Translations under genes and position numbers: made by a program
Part shown: one piece after another, positions 25,977 to 35,048 of the stretch
How the letters are laid out: each line of letters opens with the position of its first letter
How positions within the stretch are numbered: the first letter of the stretch is position 1
From: Nitrospira sp.
GTDB lineage: Bacteria; Nitrospirota; Nitrospiria; Nitrospirales; Nitrospiraceae
NCBI GenBank assembly: GCA_024998625.1
Contig: JACOEL010000023.1
Span: 1-64,000 of the forward strand
DNA length: 64,000 nt
Reading direction: 5' to 3'
Notes under the pieces: model-generated
Seen by the model: the letters and a program-made list of their open reading frames with translations, nothing else
Told to the model about the DNA's origin: nothing
Database searches by the model: none

Positions 25977-27731
25977 TTACGACGGCTTCGTCGATTCAAC
26001 GATACGGAATCGTACTTCATCCACCTGGGTGTAGGCCGAGGTTTGCTCTCCTGCGAACAACCCGCATCGGTAGAGTCCCGTCGTCCAGCCGGTGGAGGGA
26101 CGTGACAAGACGAAATACCCGGATTGGTCGTTGGTGGACATGATGAGCCGATCCTGCGCCACCGCCGGCTGCGCGCCGGCCAGTTCCGTGCGCTCTTTGA
26201 AACAGCGCGCCGCGAGCGGAACTTCATCGTACGACGCCGTCACCAGTCCGAACACCAGGTAAATGTCCTGCTGGGTAGCGGGAAAGCTGATCCCGGGCTC
26301 CAGGGGAATGAAGTCATGGGCGCCGGTGGGCGAATCGTCCCGCATGACTTTCTTGGCGGGGATGACGAATCGGAACCAGGCGAAATCGGCATCCCGTCCG
26401 ATCAGGGAGGCTGCCGTATCCAAGGTGTTCTGTGGCTTCAGGTTCTCCATGGCCTTCGCGGCCAGCTCTGCTTCCGAGGGCACGACCGGTGCGGTCGGTG
26501 GGCCCGGGGTGGCGTCCTCCATCTCCATTTCCTTGGCTAGTTCTGGGACATGCGGACGAATCCTGTCCAACCATCGCAGCAGCTTATTTGTATCCAGCAC
26601 TCTCGTTCCGATCGGAAGTTCGACCTCCTTCGTCGACTGTTCAAATGCCACGGTCGTGTCGTAGAGAATCTTGAATTGAATGTATGCGTCTTCCCATTTT
26701 CCCAAATCCACCAGACATTGACCCAGGCGATAGACTGTCGCCGCATAGTCCTCATCGAGGGGATCGAGGCCCTCCATTTTCGGGATGATGCCGATCGCCT
26801 CTTTGCAGCGGCCCAGGTTCATGAGAATCAATCCGAGATGCTGCTTGGCGAGGGGGTCCATCGGATTGAGGAGCAGGAGTTGCCGATACATCGGTTCGGC
26901 TTCCTGATAGCGCCCGGCCTCGAAGAGTGCGTAGGCGTCGTGGCGAATCATCGACCAGTCTCTGAGTTGTTTCGGGTTCGCGTCCGGGCTCATCATGGGT
27001 GCAAAGCGGCGGCCTCGCTCCGTCGATCCGTAAAACACGGTCAGCAGATTCTTGGCAGACAGCTCCAGCGGGGAACCGGGCGAGACCTGTTGCAACACAG
27101 ATTGCACCTCGCGATCCGCGCCTTCGTAATCCAAAATATCGAAGCGCGCGCGTGCCATGGCCAACCGCCAGTTGAGCATGTCGGGTCCCAGCTCCACCGC
27201 CTGCTGATAGGACTTCAGGGACTCCTCCAGCCGGTCGAGTTTCCGGAGCTCACGGGCCAGTCGCAAATGGATCAACGGGTTCTGAGGGTCGATGGCGGCA
27301 ATGCGCTGCAATTCAGTAACCGCTTCTTCCACCTGCCCGGACCGCACCAGCACACTCCACTTCGCCCATCGCACGTCCAGAGCCCTGGGAATACTCGCCA
27401 GGACGGTTTCATAGGACTCAAGAGCCGCTTCGGTGTGGCGTGAGGTGGCCAGCAAGTCGCCGCGGAGTTGATGCAGCGCGAACGCCTCTGGGTGCTCATG
27501 AATGCCTTGGTCAAGAATGCCGAGGGCTAGGTCAGTCGTACCCTGCTCCCACGCGGCTTTCGCGCGTTGAGCGACCTGGTTTTCCGAGTGGGGTCCCTGG
27601 TCGTTCGCCATGGCCCTGGAGGCGTTTGTCAGCGTGACGGGCAGGGGCAGGAGGAGAAACCCAATGAGGTAATAGGTCAGCGGGATGAACGGCCGCGGCG
27701 CGCGAACGGGCGAACATATATGGATCATCAT
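25977..27731 (-). CDS. Exported tetratricopeptide-repeat protein
   Basis: About 584 residues from the ATG at 27731. A basic N-terminus with a hydrophobic run (YYLIGFLLLPLPVTLT) is a signal peptide or anchor. Residues about 40-390 consist of tandem TPR helices, for example ALRLARELRKLDRLEES-type and YRQLLLLNPMDPLAKQH units. The C-terminal 130 residues form a separate beta-rich domain (FAWFRFVIPAKKV, YLVFGLVTASYDEVPLAARC, TGLYRCGLFAGEQ) that I do not recognise. Probably a periplasmic protein-protein scaffold. The frame is open to 27785; no start has a convincing ribosome-binding site. Confidence 0.7.
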   Translation of the reverse strand: MMIHICSPVRAPRPFIPLTYYLIGFLLLPLPVTLTNASRAMANDQGPHSENQVAQRAKAAWEQGTTDLALGILDQGIHEHPEAFALHQLRGDLLATSRHTEAALESYETVLASIPRALDVRWAKWSVLVRSGQVEEAVTELQRIAAIDPQNPLIHLRLARELRKLDRLEESLKSYQQAVELGPDMLNWRLAMARARFDILDYEGADREVQSVLQQVSPGSPLELSAKNLLTVFYGSTERGRRFAPMMSPDANPKQLRDWSMIRHDAYALFEAGRYQEAEPMYRQLLLLNPMDPLAKQHLGLILMNLGRCKEAIGIIPKMEGLDPLDEDYAATVYRLGQCLVDLGKWEDAYIQFKILYDTTVAFEQSTKEVELPIGTRVLDTNKLLRWLDRIRPHVPELAKEMEMEDATPGPPTAPVVPSEAELAAKAMENLKPQNTLDTAASLIGRDADFAWFRFVIPAKKVMRDDSPTGAHDFIPLEPGISFPATQQDIYLVFGLVTASYDEVPLAARCFKERTELAGAQPAVAQDRLIMSTNDQSGYFVLSRPSTGWTTGLYRCGLFAGEQTSAYTQVDEVRFRIVESTKPS

Positions 27732-28037
27732 GAGGTGAGTCTCTGGTTGAGGTGAACAGGTCCCTTTCATGGTCGGGAGGCACATCGTGCAGTGAGGGGC
27801 TTGCCACGGCGCGCCGGCCTGTATCCGATTAGAGGCATCCTGAGGGAGAAGGATTCGTCGCCCTCAGCGGTTCCAGGCATCACGGATTATCTTACTGTAC
27901 GATGGGCAGGCTCTGGAGGTGTCTGGACGGATCCGGCTGAGGGCGGAGAGTGGGGCCCATCCGGTCCGGAGAGTCCCGGTCAGCCGGTGAATGTGGTTCC
28001 CAAAGCCGTTGTCTCGATAAAGCTGAATCAAATCCGC

Positions 28038-29600
28038 TCATCGCACGTTGACGAAGCGGCCGTGAGCCATGGTTCGAAGCCGATCGATGTCTTCGTGGCG
28101 AGTGACCGAGAGCGGCACGGTGCCGGATAATTCTTGAATCAAGAGATCGGTCGTCAGTGGGGTTTTATCGTGTAAGGCCCGGTAGAGTGCGGCGACCACC
28201 GCCTGTTCGATTTCCGAGCCGCTGAACCCGTCACTGGCGCTGACAATTTTCTCAAGGTCGAATCCCACGCTGTCTTGTTTGCGGAGCGCAAGGTGGATCT
28301 TCCAGATGGCGGTCCGTTCGTGGTCGTCCGGCAAGTCCACGAAGAAGATTTCGTCGAACCGTCCTTTGCGTAGCAGTTCCGGCGGGAGGGACGCAAGGTT
28401 GTTTGCCGTGGCGACGACGAACACCTCCTGTTTCTTTTCCTGCAGCCAGGTGAGAAAGGCGCCGAAGAGCCGGCGGCTCAATCCGGCATCGGCATCTCCG
28501 CTCCCGCCGCCGGCCACCATGGCCTTCTCTATTTCATCGATCCAGAGCACGATCGGCGAGAGGGATTCGGCCAACTCGATCGCCTTCCGGAAATTCTTCT
28601 CCGATTCGCCGACGAATTTGTCGAAGAGCCGCCCGGCATCGAGTTTGAGCAGTGGGAGTTGCCACTCGCGCGCAATGGCTTTTGCCGCGAGCGACTTGCC
28701 GCAGCCCGGCACCCCTACCAGCATGATGCCGCGCGGCGGCGTCAGGTTGAGCGCCTTGGCTTCTGCCGTGAATCCCACCTTCGCCCGTTCCAGCCAGGAT
28801 TTCAGATTCACGAACCCGCCCAATTCGAACCGGTTGTCTTCGAGGGGATAATATTCCAGCAGCCCTCCGTCCTTGATCGCCTGGACCTTGCGTTTCAGGA
28901 TGGTCTGCACATCATCAGCGGACAATCTGCCGTCCTCAACGAGGCATTGCGTGATGACCAGCCGGGCTTGATGCAGCGTCAATCCCTGCAAGGCGCGGAG
29001 AATGGCGTCGGATTCTTGCGTCGAGGGGCTTGCCTGCGTCGGTTTGGAATCGGCGAGCGAGTGAAGAATACTCTGCACCACGGTGGTGGAGCCGGGGCGG
29101 CGTGGCGACGTTCTCGTGCCGAGTGACTGCAGCACACTGTGGAGCATGGACTGCAGTTCGTTACGATCCGGCAGCTGCAGGTCGAGCCGGACCGCAATCT
29201 GTTCAATGTCGGTCGGAAGGACGATGGGATGGCCGGTGAGCACACAGGTCGTACGAGATCGGCCGAAGTGATGACTCACTTCCCGAAGCTGGCGGGCCAC
29301 GGCGGCGTCCTGCAGGTGCGGCGCAAGATCTTTGAGCCAGAACAAGGCTTCTACGGTCAGACCGTTGAGGTGTTGAAGGACTGCCAGAGGGGTGGCCGTC
29401 ATCTTACTGATGCTCTGCCCCTCGTCCTGCCTGGTGAGGCCCCTGGTAATCGACCATTCGAACAGCGGCATGCGTTCCTGCGCTGCCACGGATTGGAGCA
29501 ACGCCAGCACCCGCTCTTCTTCCACCGTCTCGATGACGATCAGGGGGTGGCAGGAGCGAATCAGTGTGCGGAGGTCATGCACGCTCGTCGATAACGCCAT
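28038..29600 (-). CDS. Ycf46-like AAA+ ATPase
   Basis: The 520-residue protein resembles cyanobacterial Ycf46: an N-terminal domain starting with LRTLIRSCHPLIVIETVEEERVL, a middle helical region, and one AAA module with Walker A GVPGCGKSLAAKA, Walker B VLWIDEIEKAM, sensor 1 VVATANN and the arginine-finger region LLRKGRFDEIFFV. It is a cytoplasmic AAA+ motor of unknown client; in cyanobacteria Ycf46 has been linked to carbon-limitation responses. No partner gene is obvious nearby. Confidence 0.88.
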   Translation of the reverse strand: MALSTSVHDLRTLIRSCHPLIVIETVEEERVLALLQSVAAQERMPLFEWSITRGLTRQDEGQSISKMTATPLAVLQHLNGLTVEALFWLKDLAPHLQDAAVARQLREVSHHFGRSRTTCVLTGHPIVLPTDIEQIAVRLDLQLPDRNELQSMLHSVLQSLGTRTSPRRPGSTTVVQSILHSLADSKPTQASPSTQESDAILRALQGLTLHQARLVITQCLVEDGRLSADDVQTILKRKVQAIKDGGLLEYYPLEDNRFELGGFVNLKSWLERAKVGFTAEAKALNLTPPRGIMLVGVPGCGKSLAAKAIAREWQLPLLKLDAGRLFDKFVGESEKNFRKAIELAESLSPIVLWIDEIEKAMVAGGGSGDADAGLSRRLFGAFLTWLQEKKQEVFVVATANNLASLPPELLRKGRFDEIFFVDLPDDHERTAIWKIHLALRKQDSVGFDLEKIVSASDGFSGSEIEQAVVAALYRALHDKTPLTTDLLIQELSGTVPLSVTRHEDIDRLRTMAHGRFVNVR

Positions 29601-29825
29601 AGGAGTGAAATGCTAGCACGGGGGTTTCACCTCACCAAGGAAAGGAGCGATTGTGACGGGGCGGGAGCATGAGAGCAGGGACAGGCGCTGATGGAGGATA
29701 GCTGATGATAAGTAGTGGGAAGGAAACTGGCGAGAGATTATCCATATTGTGCGGATCAAATTGACAGGTGATTCCACTGAGGCAACAATCACCTGACCAG
29801 AAGAATGCTTTGGAAGGGAATTGGC

Positions 29826-30635
29826 ATGACATCTAATCCAGAAAATCCCTGCGACGACGAAGACAAGCTGACGCCTCGGATCGCCACATTCTGGCGACGT
29901 ATTGGAGCTGCTGTGGTGGACGCATTCCTGCTTGGCGCGATCGGAGCTTGTCTAGGTTTCCTATGGTTCGATCAGTTGGCCGCACTGGGACGAACGGGGC
30001 GATTCATTGGTGGTGCCATTGCATTGGTGTATTTCGGCACGCTGAACAGCCAAATTGGACAGGGGCAGACTCTCGGCAAACGTCTCTTGAAGATCCGCGT
30101 CACAGATGCCGTGGGCGCGCTGATTAGCCTGCCCCGGTCGGCTTTCCGTGCGACGATCTTATTGTTGCCAGTAGCGCTCAATGGAATGCCCGTGCCTGCG
30201 GGGGAGCATGAGCAACTTTGGGGCATTGCTCTCAGTATCTTGATTTTTGGTGTCAGTGTGGCAGGCGTGTATCTCTACTTCTGCAATCGACGAACAAGAC
30301 AATCCATTCACGACTTAGCGGTCGGAACATTTGTGAGGAATGCGGAGAGCACTTCAGAGATTCATGAAGAGATTTGGAAACCCCATTTGGCAATTGCTGG
30401 AGGGCTTTGCCTTGCAGCGCTTGGAGTAGTGTTGATGCCGTACACTTCTGAGCAGCCTGAGTTCATGCAACAGTTGGTTGAGGTACGACGGGTGGTTCAG
30501 TCTGCAGTGCCGGATGCCGCTGTTTCCGTGCAGGGGGGCACAACCAAGGCCAGCGCATCAACGATTGGGCAGACCGCTACTTCAAAGATTGGTATCGTCG
30601 TGTCCCTGTGGGGAAAACCAAAAAAATGGAGATAG
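29826..30635 (+). CDS. RDD-family membrane protein, upstream part of a split gene
   Basis: The product opens with a short acidic tail and then the RDD domain: TFWRRIGAAVVDAFLLG (R, D and D residues), two membrane segments, GQTLGKRLLKIRV and RQSIHDLAVGT. A further membrane segment lies near residues 185-205. RDD proteins are small integral membrane proteins, some of them ion antiporters. The ATG at 29826 follows GGAAGGGA. This frame ends GKPKKWR-stop right after an A7 run, while coding-like sequence continues in the -1 frame, so the full protein is probably about 380 residues. Confidence 0.75.
   Translation: MTSNPENPCDDEDKLTPRIATFWRRIGAAVVDAFLLGAIGACLGFLWFDQLAALGRTGRFIGGAIALVYFGTLNSQIGQGQTLGKRLLKIRVTDAVGALISLPRSAFRATILLLPVALNGMPVPAGEHEQLWGIALSILIFGVSVAGVYLYFCNRRTRQSIHDLAVGTFVRNAESTSEIHEEIWKPHLAIAGGLCLAALGVVLMPYTSEQPEFMQQLVEVRRVVQSAVPDAAVSVQGGTTKASASTIGQTATSKIGIVVSLWGKPKKWR
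30620..30626 (+). other. In-frame slippery heptamer A AAA AAA
   Basis: Seven consecutive A fall as the last base of a CCA codon plus two AAA codons, the register needed for tandem slippage into the -1 frame. The zero-frame stop TAG lies seven bases further on. A downstream stem is weak (TGGC/GCCA), so programmed frameshifting is possible but not shown. A simple homopolymer indel would look the same. Confidence 0.4.
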
Positions 30636-30973
30636 TGGCTGACCAAGTTGCCATGGCGATGTTTGAGTCCCCATTCGGCGTTCGTGATGTTGAGCAGGTG
30701 TCGATAGTGATTTCCTATGGCTACGACATCATGATCTCACATGTACGAACAACAAAAGCGTTCGTGCATTCTCCTGGGGAATGGCTGAAGCGACTTGGGA
30801 TCGACGATCCAACGAGAGCCGCGCCGCAAGTATCATCGTCGATGGCGAATGACGATAGTGTCGAGCGGGATACGAACTTCGAGGATCCGTGCTTCTTCCG
30901 AGCAACAAGCTATATTCCATCGGTTCTTCACTCCGGCTACCAGCCCAATCAGGATCTCCGTTTAAGTTGTTGA
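30627..30973 (+). CDS. C-terminal domain of the RDD protein in the -1 frame
   Basis: After the A7 run the -1 frame continues MEIVADQVAMAMFESPF and then VEQVSIVISYGYDIMISHVRT, with HSPGEWLKRLG towards the end. Composition and codon use look coding, and the sequence joins naturally to the preceding VVSLWGKPKK of the zero frame. I do not recognise the domain; it follows the last membrane segment and should be soluble. Residues beyond about RLG may be non-genic run-on, as the frame overlaps the end of the convergent PIN gene by about 25 bases. Confidence 0.5.
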
Positions 30974-31365
30974 AGGAAGGCTGTGGCGGAGAGGATGTCG
31001 ACCGATTCGACGTGATGCAGGCTGCGGAGATCGTCGTCGCCGCTCACGAGCCATCGGACGCCGGCGGCCACCGCGCAGGTACTGAACTTGGCATCGTCTG
31101 GGTCGCGTAAGTCGGGAATGTTCGTTGGGACCGCAGTCACCGTTTCAATGAAGGGGATCAGCTCTTCTTCCAGTAGCCCTCGTATTTCGGTATTCGTCAG
31201 CGTGAATTTTGGATAGGCGAGGACGCGGATATATTCGTCGAGGATAGGAGCGGATACGACAGGGCGAAGTCGGCCGGATTGCCAGGCAGAAATAAGTCGT
31301 GATGGTGGCCTGGAGAATAGCAATGCCGAGACGACGACATTCGTCTCGAGAACGGCTCGGATTAC
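30949..31365 (-). CDS. PIN-domain toxin with aberrant start
   Basis: PIN toxins of this family (COG1569) are Mg-dependent ribonucleases. The frame contains LLFSRPPSRLI, SAPILDEYIRVLAYPKF, DPDDAKFSTCAVAAG with catalytic Asp residues, and the ending LVSGDDDLRSL. Family proteins begin M/V-I-R-x-V-L-D-T-N; here the same frame reads VIRAVLETN from 31365, but its first codon is GTA rather than GTG or ATG, and the first catalytic Asp is Glu. The nearest usable codons are CTG at 31389 or TTG at 31323 (which loses the first strand). It overlaps the stop of the antitoxin gene, as normal for such pairs. It may be inactive. Confidence 0.65.
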   Translation of the reverse strand, partial: VIRAVLETNVVVSALLFSRPPSRLISAWQSGRLRPVVSAPILDEYIRVLAYPKFTLTNTEIRGLLEEELIPFIETVTAVPTNIPDLRDPDDAKFSTCAVAAGVRWLVSGDDDLRSLHHVESVDILSATAFLQQLKRRS

Positions 31366-31604
31366 CGGCGGCGACGTCCTCTCGCCCAGGCAATGGCGCG
31401 ATCCACGTCTTTCATCTCAATTCCGAGCTCTTTGATTTTCTGGCGAACCGCTGTGAGGCGCGAGCCCGGCTCTGCCATGGTTACCGTCTTTAGTATCAGG
31501 ACTCCGCCCTTGGCCGTGACATCAAAATAGTCGGTTTCAGGAATCTCTTGCAACGCCTTCTTGGGCAATGTCACCTGATTCTTCGATGTTTTCTTTGCCA
31601 ACAT
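31362..31604 (-). CDS. AbrB/SpoVT-like antitoxin
   Basis: An 80-residue protein starting MLAKKTSKNQVTLPKKAL, the swapped-hairpin AbrB DNA-binding pattern, followed by YFDVTAKGGVLILKTV and a basic end RGRRRR. The C-terminal half should bind the PIN toxin encoded directly downstream (stop and toxin frame overlap). GAGGGG stands before the ATG at 31604; the frame is open to 31736, but that part overlaps the next gene. Antitoxin-toxin complexes usually repress their own promoter. Confidence 0.75.
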   Translation of the reverse strand: MLAKKTSKNQVTLPKKALQEIPETDYFDVTAKGGVLILKTVTMAEPGSRLTAVRQKIKELGIEMKDVDRAIAWARGRRRR

Positions 31605-31674
31605 GGCGGACCCCTCACGACAAAGTAAGGATATCTTCCATCCTGGTATCCTGGCAAGGAGGCTCTTCTTCCTC

Positions 31675-32535
31675 CTAGACGTCATTCTCCGTGAGGCAGC
31701 GACCGAGGCCCTGCTGTTCGGCGAGGTGATAGGCATAGTGCAGGGCCGCCAGGTTCGCCACGCGCTCCTCGGCTTCCTCGCGACTATCTGAATAAATGAT
31801 CTGCAGCCCGAATCTGGCCGTCAGGGAATCCAGAAAGTCCACGATGCCGTTTCGGTGATACTGGCCGAGCCGCCCTCCGCCGCGGTTGTACTGGATGGTC
31901 CCTTCGATCAGCAGAAAGCGATGGGGAAAAGCACGGAGAGGTTCGAGCTCACGGAGAAAACGCGGGCGATTGTCGGACGGGTTGGAGAAGATGGTGTCGA
32001 ACTCCTCTACGCGACGGCGTTCCACGCAAAAAATAGCCGGGGCTTCCGCAATCGCATAGTCACCGGCCGGCAGTGTCTGTTTCATCGTTCCGGCGATGCG
32101 CACGAGTCCCTTGAATTCGTACGGCAGATGTTCGCGGCTGTCGACCAGCATATGGATGGCCGGCACCATGATTTTGGGATGACTGAACCGGGTGACGTTC
32201 AGCATCGTTTGGGGCCCGCGCAGTTCCTGGCGCGGTCGTGGAGCGGCTTGCGGACGGGGTGTCGGCGAGGGGCGTGGAGGCGGCGTCGGTGATGAGGGAT
32301 GTTGTCTGCCGGCGTCGTACCGGGCGCGGGCTGCGGGGTCGCTGAGGGTCTGATAGGCCTGGTTGATCAGCTGCGTGCGGGCTTCGGCTTTCCGGTGCAA
32401 GGTCGGCGAATGCACAAAGCGATCGGGATGCCAGACTTGCATGTGTTCATGCCAGGCTCGCTTGATTTCCGCGTCTGACGCGCCGGGAGAGAGTTCAAGG
32501 ATGGCGTAGTAGTTCGTGGTCCGTTCGTCTCGCAT
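31675..32535 (-). CDS. J-domain fused to an ERCC4-type nuclease domain
   Basis: The 286-residue protein has a DnaJ J-domain at residues 8-75 with the HPD motif at 36-38 (QVWHPDRF), a Pro/Arg-rich linker at about 78-105, and an ERCC4/XPF nuclease-like domain from about residue 124: VDSRE at 131-135, GDY at 158-160 and VERRR at 171-175 with Asp180, corresponding to the GDx(n)ERKx3D metal site. XPF/Mus81 nucleases cut branched DNA; J-domains recruit Hsp70. The pairing is unusual. No dnaK or grpE is in the window. The antitoxin gene follows downstream, with the unlikely longer antitoxin frame overlapping it. Confidence 0.8.
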   Translation of the reverse strand: MRDERTTNYYAILELSPGASDAEIKRAWHEHMQVWHPDRFVHSPTLHRKAEARTQLINQAYQTLSDPAARARYDAGRQHPSSPTPPPRPSPTPRPQAAPRPRQELRGPQTMLNVTRFSHPKIMVPAIHMLVDSREHLPYEFKGLVRIAGTMKQTLPAGDYAIAEAPAIFCVERRRVEEFDTIFSNPSDNRPRFLRELEPLRAFPHRFLLIEGTIQYNRGGGRLGQYHRNGIVDFLDSLTARFGLQIIYSDSREEAEERVANLAALHYAYHLAEQQGLGRCLTENDV

Positions 32536-32715
32536 ACGGTGTCCTGATCGATACGATGAAGTGTAGCGGAGTGCGACAGCGGAGCGCTAGGTTGAAATGA
32601 GCGAGCGCCGTACCGGCGCCTCAAGCTGATTCGTCATTGTGAGAAAATTGTCGGCGGTGTATCGTAGGCAAAAGCCAGCTTACTCCTTCGGCATTTTTCA
32701 TCGGAGGCGATACGC

Positions 32716-33735
32716 ATGATTTTAGTCACCGGCGGTGCCGGCTATATCGGTTCGCACACCTGTGTGGAACTGCTCAACGCCGGCTGTGCGGTCACGGTCT
32801 TTGATAATTTTTCCAACAGTCATCCCGAAGCGTTGGCTCGTGTGGAGCGGATTACTGGACAATCCCTTCGCGTGATACGCGGCGATTGCCGTGATCGCGC
32901 AGCATTGGTTGCCGCGCTTCGCGAGAGCGGCGCGACGGCAGTCATTCATTTCGCCGGTCTGAAGGCGGTAGGGGAGTCGGTGCAGCAGCCCATGGCCTAC
33001 TATGACAACAATGTCGTCGGGTCACTGCGTCTCTTGGAAGCCATGCGGGAGTGCGGTGTGCAGCGGCTGGTGTTCAGCTCCTCTGCCACAGTCTACGGCG
33101 ATCCGCAACGGCTCCCGCTCACGGAGGACCATCCGTTGTCGGCTACAAATCCCTACGGCAGAACGAAGCTCATGGTTGAGGAGATCCTCCGCGACCTCCA
33201 GCAGAGCGATGCCTCCTGGAGAATCTGCATTCTTCGCTATTTTAATCCTGTCGGGGCTCATACCAGCGGACTGATCGGAGAGGATCCTCAGGGGCCGCCG
33301 AACAATCTCCTGCCCTTCGTGGCTCAGGTGGCGGTGGGCCGGCGGGAATGTCTGAACGTGTGGGGCAACGATTATTCGACGCCGGACGGCACCGGGGTGC
33401 GGGATTATATTCATGTGGTGGATCTGGCCCTGGGCCATCTCAAGGCGCTGGAAACGCTTGATCGGCTGGAACGTCCGGGCGAATGTTTGACGGTGAATCT
33501 CGGGACGGGGAATGGATACAGCGTGTTGGAGATCGTGCGGGCGTTTGAAGCAGCAAGTGGAAAGCCTGTTCCTTACAAAGTCGCTCCCCGTAGGCCCGGT
33601 GACGTGGCCTCCTGCTATGCCGACCCCAAGCACGCCTTGCAATCCTTAGGGTGGCGAGCCGCGCGCGGATTGAATGAGATGTGTGCCGATGCCTGGCGTT
33701 GGCAGAGTACGAATCCAAAGGGGTATGCGGGCTGA
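32716..33735 (+). CDS. galE: UDP-glucose 4-epimerase
   Basis: GalE interconverts UDP-glucose and UDP-galactose using bound NAD, supplying galactose for envelope glycans. The 339-residue protein is full length: NAD-binding GGAGYIGSHT at the N-terminus, FAGLKAVGESV, the catalytic serine stretch VFSSSATVYG, YGRTKLMVE with the Tyr-x3-Lys pair, RYFNPVGAH, and GTGVRDYIHVVDLA, all typical of GalE proper. The ATG follows GGAGGCGATACGC. It is divergent from the J-domain gene. Confidence 0.96.
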   Translation: MILVTGGAGYIGSHTCVELLNAGCAVTVFDNFSNSHPEALARVERITGQSLRVIRGDCRDRAALVAALRESGATAVIHFAGLKAVGESVQQPMAYYDNNVVGSLRLLEAMRECGVQRLVFSSSATVYGDPQRLPLTEDHPLSATNPYGRTKLMVEEILRDLQQSDASWRICILRYFNPVGAHTSGLIGEDPQGPPNNLLPFVAQVAVGRRECLNVWGNDYSTPDGTGVRDYIHVVDLALGHLKALETLDRLERPGECLTVNLGTGNGYSVLEIVRAFEAASGKPVPYKVAPRRPGDVASCYADPKHALQSLGWRAARGLNEMCADAWRWQSTNPKGYAG

Positions 33736-33776
33736 GCGTCCAGTGGGGCGGGCGCTGTGAGTCGGGAGATCTTCGG

Positions 33777-35048
33777 ATGAATCTGATCGACCAGCACAAT
33801 GAGCCGGCGTTCGATTGTCGACTGGGGGGCGTTCTGCATCTGACTACCCGTTTCCGCCGGGCGGGTCCCATCATCCTGCTGTCCCGGGCTTCGCCATGGG
33901 CAATCGGCGCCGGGGCGGTCGCTTGCGCTCTCTTCTTCGTGCCGGTGGCTCATGCGAACCACCAAGGGCACGTAAGCCATCCGGATGGCGAGGCTCATAT
34001 CACGGTGGGAACGGGGCACTCGATCCCCGGCGCGTCCTTTCAGATTTTCTTGGGGCCAGGTAACGATGCCGCAGCCGAGACCGGTCTGACTCAGGCAGAC
34101 AGGAGCGCCGCCCTTGAAACGGTACGAGAAGCGTTCGCCGTTCTCTTACAACATCGGAACGACTATCCGCGTTTCGATGAAAGCCTCAAGAAAGAGGCGC
34201 TGGCCAGGGTCGTAATTGAGACGACCGTGGTGAATGACGAGGGGAAAGTCTTTCCGTTTCTGGTCGCCCGCACAAAAGAGCCGGGACGAGTCACACTCTT
34301 GATCAGCGCGTCGTCACTGAAGGCGAACAGGTATCTGCATCACCCCGACATCCTGGCTCCGGTGCTGGCCAGAGAATTTCAATGGGTGGCCAGCAAGGCG
34401 GACACCGCGCCGAAGCCAAAAATGGTGTCAGGTGAGCGAGCGTTGAAGTCGGCGCCGATTCGCACGGACCAGGACATCGCGGCCCTCTCCGGGGAGGAGC
34501 GGGCACGTCTCCTTCAACAACTGTTCGACACCTATCTGCGAACGGTGGATGATCAGAGAAGCCTCGACGGCCAGTCCTACTATGAAGTCGGCAGCACCGC
34601 GCTGGTCGCGCCGACTCGTCCGGATTCGACGACCAAGCTCTATGAGATCCGGGTTCGTGAGGCCCTGCAGCATATCGTCCGGGAACAACAGTTCTGGGAA
34701 CGTACGCCGAAAGCAGTCAGAAGCTTGCTGAATGGGAAGGTGTGGACTGTCGCGTTCGTAAAAATCGACCAGCGGGATTGGGCCACTCGGACCAGGGTGC
34801 TCCCGGAGGAGAAGGCCGTTGTAGTGGGAGGGCACGACCACCGCGTTCAGCCGGCCGCAATTTTGGTGAATACCTATCGAACGGCTGCGCCCGATGACCC
34901 GTTTTATTCGGACACGCAGGGACTGCCTATGGGCGCACTCTCGGCGGAGCAATTGGCGCGCGTGATTGCCCTGGAGATCCAGCACAATATTCAGGAAAAA
35001 TCGATGACCGGCCATGTTGCGCAGGATGCACTCACAGCTCCTCAGTAG
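33777..35048 (+). CDS. Hypothetical exported protein
   Basis: A 423-residue protein that I do not recognise. A hydrophobic run (WAIGAGAVACALFFVPVAHAN) 40-60 residues from the start reads as a signal peptide with a long n-region, cleaved after AHA. The mature protein has a short His-rich start (NHQGHVSHPDGEAHI) that could bind metal, then mixed alpha/beta sequence with EFQWVASKAD and IVREQQFWERTPKAV. An ATG at 33777 has GGGAG nine bases upstream. It starts 41 bp after galE and may be cotranscribed. Confidence 0.6.
   Translation: MNLIDQHNEPAFDCRLGGVLHLTTRFRRAGPIILLSRASPWAIGAGAVACALFFVPVAHANHQGHVSHPDGEAHITVGTGHSIPGASFQIFLGPGNDAAAETGLTQADRSAALETVREAFAVLLQHRNDYPRFDESLKKEALARVVIETTVVNDEGKVFPFLVARTKEPGRVTLLISASSLKANRYLHHPDILAPVLAREFQWVASKADTAPKPKMVSGERALKSAPIRTDQDIAALSGEERARLLQQLFDTYLRTVDDQRSLDGQSYYEVGSTALVAPTRPDSTTKLYEIRVREALQHIVREQQFWERTPKAVRSLLNGKVWTVAFVKIDQRDWATRTRVLPEEKAVVVGGHDHRVQPAAILVNTYRTAAPDDPFYSDTQGLPMGALSAEQLARVIALEIQHNIQEKSMTGHVAQDALTAPQ

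Noticed and set aside
26550-27443. 297-codon plus-strand frame
   Set aside because: Antisense to the TPR gene, His/Arg/Gln-rich composition and no start signal.
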